Shown piece by piece: positions 1-4,555 of a stretch of DNA of 6,490 nt. This DNA comes from Bradyrhizobiaceae bacterium (GTDB lineage: Bacteria; Pseudomonadota; Alphaproteobacteria; Rhizobiales; Xanthobacteraceae), in assembly GCA_016793685.1 (NCBI GenBank), contig JAEULX010000001.1, positions 1-6,490 on the forward strand. The letters run 5' to 3'. Within the stretch, counting starts at the first letter, position 1. Each line of letters starts with the position of its first letter. The notes under the pieces were generated by a model. The model was not told where the DNA came from. It was given only the letters and a program-made list of their open reading frames with translations, and did no database searches. The translations under genes were made by a program, and so were the position numbers.

Positions 1-213
1 GAGTCAGGCGATGTCGATGCCGTCGTAAAAGCGCTGAAGGCCGGCCAGTCGCCGTCTCAAGCCGGACTGTATTGGAACGCCGCCTGCCTGCGCGCCATCG
101 GCTCCCCGAAATTCTGGCCGAAAGAAACGCTCGAGCCGATCATCGAACAATTCAGGAAGGCCCATCCGCCGCCGCCGGGGCCGCCGCGGCCACTGCCGAT
201 CTGCAAGGGATAG
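1..213 (+). CDS. C-terminal end of an unrecognised protein (partial)
   Basis: The reading frame is open from the first base and closes with TAG at 211-213, giving 70 residues; the start lies outside the window. The visible part begins ESGDVDAVVKALKAGQSPSQ, continues with a stretch that looks helical and rich in Trp and Leu (YWNAACLRAIGSPKFWPKET), and ends in a proline-rich tail (HPPPPGPPRPLPICKG). I see no membrane segment, catalytic motif or known domain, and I do not recognise the family. It is taken as coding because the frame is open to the window edge, its codons favour G/C in third position, and its stop sits only 22 bp from the stop of the convergent exonuclease gene, a normal tail-to-tail arrangement. 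An alternative is that the tail is read through from an out-of-frame upstream gene, which cannot be judged here. Confidence 0.6.
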   Translation, partial: ESGDVDAVVKALKAGQSPSQAGLYWNAACLRAIGSPKFWPKETLEPIIEQFRKAHPPPPGPPRPLPICKG

Positions 214-235
214 CGAGCCCTGCATCGCTGCGATT

Positions 236-766
236 CTACTTCGGCGCCGCGCCTGACTGGTCCGGATTCTTGCGGCCGAACGCCCAGCGCTCGCCGGCCT
301 CGGGAGCAAGGTTCGCAAGATATGCCCACGCCTCGCGCGTCCATCGCGCGTCGAGCAGCGCGTGGTGCCGGTTGCCCTGCTGGTGAGGCAATTCCGGATC
401 GCCGAGTTCGATCGCCCACTGTTTGATGTCCAGGCAAAGCTGCGGATAGTGCATCGGCAGCTCGTCCATGCGCCCGAACAGCCACGTGAACGCCACCCAA
501 TCGTAAGCGGGAAAATAGCCCCAGAACACCGGATGTTCGTCCCCATCGGTGAAGTCGCGCAGGGCATAGCCGATGTCCTCGCGCGGCATCGCCTTGCCGT
601 CGAGTTGGGGCCGTACGTTCTCCAGCGTCCACAGGCTCGCCTTCGACCAGTCGACCTCGCTGCTCTCGGCATAGAACTCGCGCCCGTCCTCGGCGACGAT
701 CCCGATGCTGATCAGATCGATGGTGAACGGCCTCTCGATGAATTCGGTGTCGAACCAATATTTCAC
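236..766 (-). CDS. 3'-5' exoribonuclease, Rv2179c-like, DEDDh family
   Basis: The 176-residue cytoplasmic protein has the DEDDh exonuclease layout. Motif I is WFDTEFIE (Asp6 and Glu8), motif II is centred on Asp89 in FPAYDW, and motif III is HHALLDA with His134 and Asp139 (H-x4-D). These are the four acidic metal ligands and the general-base His of two-metal-ion 3'-5' exonucleases such as RNase T, oligoribonuclease and mycobacterial Rv2179c. The start of the protein at the DTEF motif, the short length and the FWGYFPAYDW block fit the Rv2179c-like branch, which trims RNA 3' ends; preference for poly(A) is known for Rv2179c and only inferred here. The start is GTG at 764-766, chosen because AAGGAG lies 7 nt upstream and motif I must begin within the first residues. 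It is convergent with the partial gene before it. A 159-bp gap separates it from the Tlde1-like gene upstream, so it probably has its own promoter. Confidence 0.88.
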   Translation of the reverse strand: MKYWFDTEFIERPFTIDLISIGIVAEDGREFYAESSEVDWSKASLWTLENVRPQLDGKAMPREDIGYALRDFTDGDEHPVFWGYFPAYDWVAFTWLFGRMDELPMHYPQLCLDIKQWAIELGDPELPHQQGNRHHALLDARWTREAWAYLANLAPEAGERWAFGRKNPDQSGAAPK

Positions 767-872
767 GTATTCGCTCCTTGGCGCGCAAACGCCGTGGCGA
801 TGCGCGTTCGCCGCGGGGACGCCTTCAGTAATGGCCGCAGGCTGCCGCGATCAAGGCGGCCCATGACATCCC

Positions 873-895
873 GTCAAATTAATTTCAGGTCAAAT
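873..895 (-). promoter_or_regulatory. Tandem ATTTGAC repeat, possible promoter elements for the exonuclease gene
   Basis: Read on the minus strand, ATTTGAC occurs twice with a 16-bp period (plus-strand GTCAAAT at 873-879 and 889-895), inside an AT-rich island of an otherwise GC-rich gap upstream of the exonuclease. TTGAC matches the -35 consensus used by alphaproteobacterial housekeeping sigma factors. No convincing -10 box follows either copy at 16-18 bp, so it could instead be a pair of half-sites for a regulator. The rest of the 767-925 gap holds only a weak imperfect inverted repeat at 831-863. Confidence 0.3.
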
Positions 896-925
896 CCACC
901 GATAACGCCGCGGCACGCGCGTCAA

Positions 926-1885
926 TCAATTGGCGGGGGCGGCGGCGGCATATTGGCCGGCGCGATCGGACGGGTCGGCAGCGCTCCCGCTTCCGCTCGC
1001 TTCCGGCGGCTCTTCGGACGCGACCTTGGGATCGGGCGCGGTCTCGAGGCGATCGACAACGATGAGGCGGGTGATCTCGCCGTTGAGGAAAGCATTCAAG
1101 AACTCGGGATAGTTTCTGAATGCCACGCAGCCGTTCGACTGGCCGCTGGGCCCATGCAGGAAGGAGTGGGCAAGCATGCCGTCGCGGCCGAACATCAGGT
1201 TCTCATTCACGGGATTGAGGCGGATAGCGCGAACCCCGTGAAACAGCTTCTTCCGCATCGTGAGCTTGTAGACATTCGGCGGCGTCGGCCCGCGCATCCT
1301 TATGTGCGCATGATCGGGACTGTCCCTGAGGTCGCCGAGGCCGGAATGGGCCTCCAACTTCCGTCCGTTGGGCAGATAGACCGCACGCGCCGCGATGTCG
1401 TAGATCGCCGTGCGGGCATCGTCATCCGGCTGCAAAAGGAAATCGACGTCGCTCGGGAATTCCTGCGTGACCAGTCCGGCAAAAACGTCATCGAAGGACT
1501 CGTTCCACCACCCCGATGCGGGGATGGCGCCCAGCGTATCCTGATCGTTGGAAACCGAGTCCTGACCGGCGGAAATCGACTGCTGATCGTCGGCAGCCTG
1601 ATCGGCGGCAACCGGGTCCTGACCGCCGGCAACGAGATCGGATTCGGCAGGCTGCATCAGGCTTGCGACGTGAACCTGTTTGACCGGGGCAGCGGATGCC
1701 GTCGGCGCTCGGAACTGGAATTTGTCGCGGTGAAGCGTTGCGGCAGTGCGCGGCGGCTCGACGCGCAATGCGACGTCGGCTGAACCTGCATCCATCGCCG
1801 GCGGCTTGAGGGCAACCCCCAACGCCACCGCCGCGACACTGCACAGAACTGAGCCGACCGCTAGCCGAATCAATGCGACCCCCAC
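926..1885 (-). CDS. Tlde1/DUF2778-domain protein, L,D-transpeptidase-like, exported or membrane-anchored
   Basis: This 319-residue protein has three parts. Residues 5-26 (LIRLAVGSVLCSVAAVALGVAL) form a hydrophobic signal or anchor segment. Residues 30-150 are a low-complexity linker rich in Ala, Asp and Gln, with a heptad repeat at 84-116. Residues 155-282 are the Tlde1 (formerly DUF2778) catalytic domain, including YLPNGRKLEAHSGLG, HIRMRGPTPPNVYKL and AHSFLHGPSGQSNGCVAF. Cys253 in SNGC is the expected nucleophile, with His240 or His244 as partner, as in L,D-transpeptidase-type folds that act on peptidoglycan stem peptides. Tlde1 of Salmonella is a type VI effector, but Hyphomicrobiales carry several such proteins as ordinary chromosomal genes, and no vgrG, PAAR or immunity-like gene is next to it. 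It likely acts in the periplasm on the cell wall. The GTG at 1883-1885 is the earliest possible start, since TAA lies two codons upstream; TTG at 1871-1873, preceded by GGGGG, is an alternative. The tail after residue 283 is disordered. Confidence 0.85.
   Translation of the reverse strand: MGVALIRLAVGSVLCSVAAVALGVALKPPAMDAGSADVALRVEPPRTAATLHRDKFQFRAPTASAAPVKQVHVASLMQPAESDLVAGGQDPVAADQAADDQQSISAGQDSVSNDQDTLGAIPASGWWNESFDDVFAGLVTQEFPSDVDFLLQPDDDARTAIYDIAARAVYLPNGRKLEAHSGLGDLRDSPDHAHIRMRGPTPPNVYKLTMRKKLFHGVRAIRLNPVNENLMFGRDGMLAHSFLHGPSGQSNGCVAFRNYPEFLNAFLNGEITRLIVVDRLETAPDPKVASEEPPEASGSGSAADPSDRAGQYAAAAPAN
1540..1638 (-). repeat. 21-bp tandem repeat, five units, in the Tlde1-like gene linker
   Basis: Five head-to-tail units lie at 1540-1560, 1561-1581, 1582-1596, 1597-1617 and 1618-1638. 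Four are exactly 21 bp and the third is 15 bp, a 6-bp in-frame loss. On the plus strand each begins CCTGAyCG or GCTGATCG and has a GGmAA-like core. Units 1-2 and 4-5 also match as pairs at a 57-bp period, so a two-unit block was probably duplicated. In the protein this gives heptads LVAGGQD, PVAADQA, ADDQQ, SISAGQD and SVSNDQD (residues 84-116). The frame is kept in every unit, so the repeat is a coding feature of the linker. Confidence 0.85.
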
Positions 1886-2013
1886 GCCTTACTCTGTGTC
1901 GTCGCGGCGTGCCGTTAGCCGGCAATGAGATCATCCGCGACGCAGGCGCTGCGCGCCCTACTAACGCCCCAGCCTAACGAGATGACCTATCGTATTCGTT
2001 TTGTCATCCGCAG

Positions 2014-2034
2014 TTTCCGCCGCTGACGCGGAAA
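2014..2034. repeat. Perfect 7-bp inverted repeat, hairpin candidate
   Basis: TTTCCGC and GCGGAAA flank the 7-nt loop CGCTGAC. A third matching arm, CGGAAAC at 2037-2043, could pair with the left arm instead, so two mutually exclusive stems are possible. No T-run follows on either strand, which argues against a simple intrinsic terminator. Confidence 0.5.
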
Positions 2035-2098
2035 ACCGGAAACGGTGGCGCGAAAGCAACACCTGAAAGCTTTGCCGAGGGACGGCTTACGGATTTTA

Positions 2099-2119
2099 GA
2101 AAGCCACGATGGCTCTTTC
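2099..2119 (-). terminator. Weak stem-loop after the dioxygenase gene
   Basis: Five bases past the dioxygenase stop, the minus-strand transcript can fold GAAA-GCCA against TGGC-TTTC around a TCG loop, with a 2-nt bulge in the left arm. The position suits the end of the doxX-dioxygenase transcript. The stem is imperfect and the tail (CTAAAATCC) is not a real U-tract, so termination is uncertain and may need Rho. Confidence 0.3.
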
Positions 2120-2124
2120 AGAGA

Positions 2125-2985
2125 TCAAGCATGTCCGACGTCATCAGTCACGGCAGCAGGCCGGCCCCCGTGAAACCGCTGAGCGTCGTACGCGTCGGTA
2201 AAACCGTAGGCGTCCATGCGGATGACGCTGTACGTCGCACTCGCGTGAAGGCGCTCGGCGCGCATGGTCTTTCCCGCGGCGCCGAGGGCGACGTAGAGCG
2301 GCAGCAAGTGTTCCTCCGTCGGATGGTTCTTTGCCGCAAACGGCGCCAGTCGCCGGTAGTCGAGTAATTCGTCGACCCGGCCCCCGGTGAGCCGCGCATC
2401 GAACCAATCGGAAAAGCTGTCGACCCAGGCGGGCGCCGGATCGTTCGGACCATGACCGCGGAATTCGGACAGGTCATGCGTGAAGCTGCCGCTCCCGATG
2501 ATCAGAACGCCCTCGTCCCGCAGCGGCGCCAACGCGCGGCCAAGACGGAGATGATGCCCGGGGCCGGCATGCGGCTGGATCGAGAGCTGGAGCACCGGAA
2601 TATCGGCCTGCGGATACATCAACAGCAAAGGGACCCACGCCCCGTGATCGAGGCCGCGACGGCGATCGATGTTGCAGGCGAAGCCCGCCGCGTGAAGAAG
2701 CTCGGCGGCGCGTCCGGCGAGCTTTGGCGAACCGGGCGCATCGTAGCGCAGGTCATACAGCGGCCGCGGAAAGCCGAAGAAGTCGTGGATCGTCTCGTTC
2801 GTTTCAACCGCGCTCACGGCCGGCTGCGCCGTCTCCCAGTGGGCCGACGCCACGAGAATTGCCTTCGGCCGCGCGAGTTCGCGGCCGATTTGCTCGAGAA
2901 AATCCCGCGCCGGGGTGTCGATGAGCGGCAAGGTCGGCGCGCCGTGCGAGAGAAAAAGGCTTGGCAGGGTCTTTGGCAGGGTCAT
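2125..2985 (-). CDS. Class III extradiol ring-cleavage dioxygenase, LigB superfamily (4,5-DOPA dioxygenase/YgiD type)
   Basis: The 286-residue cytoplasmic enzyme carries the conserved histidine blocks of the YgiD/plant DOPA-dioxygenase branch: FLSHGAPTL (His14), LVASAHWE (His49), GLDHGAWVPL (His114), GSGSFTHDL (His170) and NHPTEEHLLPL (His221, His226). In this family His residues from the first, second and last blocks bind a single metal and the others serve the active site. It opens catechol-type rings using O2, typically at the 4,5 position of DOPA-like substrates; the true substrate cannot be read from sequence. The start is ATG at 2983-2985, with GGAG 5 nt upstream and the family N-terminus (TLPSLFLSHG) just after it. 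The frame is open back to 3096, but that extension overlaps doxX and would translate a strong stem-loop. It follows doxX by 59 bp on the same strand, so the two are probably co-transcribed. Length is close to the usual 260-280 residues. Confidence 0.9.
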   Translation of the reverse strand: MTLPKTLPSLFLSHGAPTLPLIDTPARDFLEQIGRELARPKAILVASAHWETAQPAVSAVETNETIHDFFGFPRPLYDLRYDAPGSPKLAGRAAELLHAAGFACNIDRRRGLDHGAWVPLLLMYPQADIPVLQLSIQPHAGPGHHLRLGRALAPLRDEGVLIIGSGSFTHDLSEFRGHGPNDPAPAWVDSFSDWFDARLTGGRVDELLDYRRLAPFAAKNHPTEEHLLPLYVALGAAGKTMRAERLHASATYSVIRMDAYGFTDAYDAQRFHGGRPAAVTDDVGHA

Positions 2986-2999
2986 GGTCTCTCCGCCGA

Positions 3000-3025
3000 T
3001 GCGAGGCTGACGCGCCAGCCTCGCA
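3000..3025 (-). promoter_or_regulatory. Perfect 10-bp stem-loop between doxX and the dioxygenase gene
   Basis: GCGAGGCTG (3001-3009) and CAGCCTCGC (3016-3024) are perfect reverse complements around a 6-nt loop, and T3000/A3025 adds a tenth pair. It occupies much of the 59-bp intercistronic gap. In the transcript its base ends 5 nt before the GGAG of the dioxygenase ribosome binding site. No U-tract follows, so it is unlikely to be a full terminator. A processing or stability element, or a structure that tunes dioxygenase translation relative to doxX, fits better. The role is inference; the stem is directly visible. Confidence 0.7.
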
Positions 3026-3044
3026 ATATGGGGATCAATCTCGC

Positions 3045-3488
3045 TCAATGCGAATAGGCTTTGGCGATCTTTCCCGGAGTGGCGTCTTTCCGCCAAGCGC
3101 TGCCGAGCGCATAGGCGCCGTCGCCGAGCAGCGCCTGCACAATCAGCGCGCAGGCCCAGAAAGCCGGGTATTCCCAGCCGCCATGCGCGTTGGAGAAAAA
3201 GAAACCGGCGGCGCCGTGCACCGTCACGATTGCGCCGAGCAGGATCGGCGTGAGCGCGACCGCAACGATGCGTGTGCCCAACCCCAAAATGAGCGCAAGC
3301 CCGCCGAGGACTTCCGCGGCGATCGTGACATAGGCGAGTTCGGCCGGCAGTCCGACGCTCGCGAAGAACTTCGCCGTTCCCGCCGGGGTGAAAACCACGA
3401 GCTTGAGCGCGGCGTGGGCGAGAAACAAAGCGCCGAGGCTGACGCGCAGCAGCAGGGCCGCATACGGGGCGGTTCGGGTATCGATCAT
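3045..3488 (-). CDS. DoxX-family integral membrane protein
   Basis: The 147-residue protein has four predicted membrane spans at about 10-33, 49-70, 72-92 and 107-127, the usual DoxX layout and length. Family features include RVSLGALFLAHAALKL in the first span, AEVLGGLALILGLGTR in the second and the GGWEYPAFW block before the fourth. DoxX proteins are inner-membrane proteins of poorly defined chemistry. Studied members link to quinone or thiosulfate redox (archaeal DoxD/DoxA) or to oxidative-stress complexes (mycobacterial DoxX with SodA and SseA). The ATG at 3486-3488 has GGAG 7 nt upstream. It is the first gene of a unit with the extradiol dioxygenase and is divergent from a LysR regulator, with which it shares 102 bp of control region. 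This suggests regulated expression in response to an aromatic or redox-active compound. Confidence 0.88.
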   Translation of the reverse strand: MIDTRTAPYAALLLRVSLGALFLAHAALKLVVFTPAGTAKFFASVGLPAELAYVTIAAEVLGGLALILGLGTRIVAVALTPILLGAIVTVHGAAGFFFSNAHGGWEYPAFWACALIVQALLGDGAYALGSAWRKDATPGKIAKAYSH

Positions 3489-3590
3489 GATGGGCTCCAG
3501 TTTCTTCCTGGCGCCACTATGATCTATTCTCGTTGATTATTAATCAGCGTAGCAGGAAACTCATTTCATACTGCTAGAGTGAGATCGCCC
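3489..3590. promoter_or_regulatory. Divergent promoter region between doxX and lysR
   Basis: This AT-richer 102-bp stretch separates the start codons of doxX (minus) and lysR (plus), so both promoters must lie in it or reach into the genes. Towards lysR, TTGATT at 3533-3538 is a reasonable -35, but no strong -10 sits at the right distance. Towards doxX, CTGATT followed about 15-17 bp later by TAGATC/GATCAT is a weak candidate. The -35 candidates of both directions fall inside the palindrome at 3534-3546, as expected if the regulator represses itself and controls doxX. Confidence 0.55.
3534..3546. promoter_or_regulatory. LysR-type box, perfect T-N11-A palindrome
   Basis: TGATTATTAATCA is a 13-bp perfect inverted repeat (TGATTA-T-TAATCA) and fits the T-N11-A consensus for LysR-type regulators. 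It is the only such palindrome in the doxX/lysR gap. It lies 45 bp upstream of the lysR ATG and 45 bp upstream of the doxX ATG, so it is exactly centred. Site recognition by the adjacent regulator is inferred from position and family habit. Confidence 0.65.
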
Positions 3591-4505
3591 ATGTTGGATC
3601 GCCTCACCGGGCTGGAGGTCTTTGCCAAGGTTGCCGCCATGGGGAGCCTGTCCGCCGCGGGCCGGGCGATGGGCATGTCGCAAACCATGGTCACCAAGCA
3701 CATCGGCGCGCTCGAAGCCCGGTTGGGCGTTACGCTCTTTCACCGCACCACGCGCCGGCTCTCGATCACCGAGGCGGGTCGCAACTATCTCGAGGCGTCG
3801 GCGCGCGTTCTCGCCGAACTCGACGCCGCAGACAGCGCCGTTGCTGCGGACCGCTTCAAGCCGCGCGGCGTGCTGCGCCTCAATGCCCCGGTCTCGTTCG
3901 GCGCCCGGCAGATCGCTCCGCTGCTCCCGGAGTTTGCGCGCAGCCATCCGGAGGTGAGCGTCGATCTCGGCCTCAATGACCGGATTGTCGATCTTGCGGA
4001 AGAGGGCTGGGACCTCGCGATCCGCATCGGCAATTTGCGCGATTCGAGCTTGATCGCGCGTCGAATCGCGCCGTGCCGGACGGCTGTGTGCGCCGCGCCG
4101 TCTTATCTGAAAGCGCATGGCACGCCGCGCCGCGTGGCCGATTTGGCCGGCCACAACTGCCTCGGCTATACGCTGTCGCGCACGGTGGGCGCCGAGCGTT
4201 GGGTGTTCGGTGCGAAAGGGGAAATCGACGTTGCCGTATCGGGCGATCTGCGCGCAAACAACGGCGATGCCCTGCGCGCGGCCGCGATCGCCGGCCAGGG
4301 CGTCATCTACCAGCCGACGTTCATCGTCGCCGACGCCCTGCGCGCGGGCACGCTGCGAACGATCACATTGGATGTCCCGACAATCGAATTCGGCGGCATC
4401 TATGCGATTTTTCTGCCCGACCGGAATCCGCCGGCGAAAGTGCGCGCCTTCATCGAGTTTCTTGTCGGGCGCTTCATGCCGGAGCCGCCCTGGGATCGCG
4501 CCTAG
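3591..4505 (+). CDS. LysR-type transcriptional regulator (CrgA/DmlR-like group)
   Basis: The 304-residue regulator has an N-terminal winged helix-turn-helix (residues 1-60: MLDRLTGLEVFAKVAAMGSL, then SAAGRAMGMSQTMVTKHI as the HTH, and FHRTTRRLSITEAG as the wing), a linker helix to about 85, and a periplasmic-binding-like effector domain from about 90 (GVLRLNAPVSFGARQIAPLL) to 295. The RRLSITEAG and EEGWDLAIRIG blocks are typical of the large CrgA-like LysR branch. It should bind DNA as a tetramer in the cytoplasm and respond to a small ligand, here perhaps an aromatic or quinone substrate of the divergent operon. ATG 3591 is preferred: GTGAG sits about 7 nt upstream and LDRLTGLEVF is the normal N-terminus. 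GTG at 3579 would add four residues and lacks a ribosome binding site. It is divergent from doxX and convergent with the nucleoside transporter gene. The ligand is unknown. Confidence 0.92.
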   Translation: MLDRLTGLEVFAKVAAMGSLSAAGRAMGMSQTMVTKHIGALEARLGVTLFHRTTRRLSITEAGRNYLEASARVLAELDAADSAVAADRFKPRGVLRLNAPVSFGARQIAPLLPEFARSHPEVSVDLGLNDRIVDLAEEGWDLAIRIGNLRDSSLIARRIAPCRTAVCAAPSYLKAHGTPRRVADLAGHNCLGYTLSRTVGAERWVFGAKGEIDVAVSGDLRANNGDALRAAAIAGQGVIYQPTFIVADALRAGTLRTITLDVPTIEFGGIYAIFLPDRNPPAKVRAFIEFLVGRFMPEPPWDRA

Positions 4506-4506
4506 G

Positions 4507-4520
4507 CTCGGCACACCGAG
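4507..4520. terminator. Small stem-loop between convergent lysR and transporter genes
   Basis: CTCGG and CCGAG pair around a CACA tetraloop, starting one base after the lysR stop. The 50-bp convergent gap (4506-4555) holds no other clear structure. The stem is short and has no T-run on either side, so it is only a weak bidirectional terminator candidate. Confidence 0.3.
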
Positions 4521-4555
4521 GACCGGAGATTGTGCGCAGCCGACGGCCCAGCCGG

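Larger units (their letters stand above)
1886..2124. other. 239-bp gap with several inverted repeats, no gene
   Basis: No ORF with a credible ribosome binding site lies between the Tlde1-like start and the dioxygenase stop. The gap must hold the promoter of the Tlde1-like gene and the end of the doxX-dioxygenase transcript, both on the minus strand. Visible structures are GGCGC/GCGCC around TGC (1945-1957), GATGAC/GTCATC with a 16-nt loop (1981-2008), and a 7-bp stem TTTCCGC/GCGGAAA with a 7-nt loop (2014-2034). A competing pairing joins GTTTCCG at 2013-2019 to CGGAAAC at 2037-2043. The GCGGAAAACCGG core resembles the interspersed palindromes common between genes in Hyphomicrobiales, but I cannot confirm membership. 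No clear -35/-10 pair is visible. Confidence 0.5.

Noticed and set aside
831..863. ATGGCCGC / GCGGCCCAT inverted repeat as a terminator for the Tlde1-like gene
   Set aside because: It has a 17-nt loop and a bulge, no U-tract, and lies over 60 bp past the stop; chance is a sufficient explanation in this composition.
1540..1638. CRISPR-like short repeat array
   Set aside because: Units are directly adjacent without unique spacers, diverged from each other, and in frame within a coding region.
362..1783. A 473-codon open frame on the plus strand
   Set aside because: It runs antisense across two well-supported genes (exonuclease and Tlde1-like) and the gap between them, has no recognisable domain, and mirrors the 21-bp repeat of the real gene. 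Long antisense frames are expected with GC-rich codon use.
2452..3057. A 201-codon plus-strand frame
   Set aside because: Antisense shadow of the dioxygenase gene with no domain or ribosome binding site support.
2986..3096. N-terminal extension of the dioxygenase to a start at 3096
   Set aside because: It would overlap doxX by 52 bp, translate the perfect stem-loop, and add 37 residues without family counterpart. ATG 2985 has its own good ribosome binding site.
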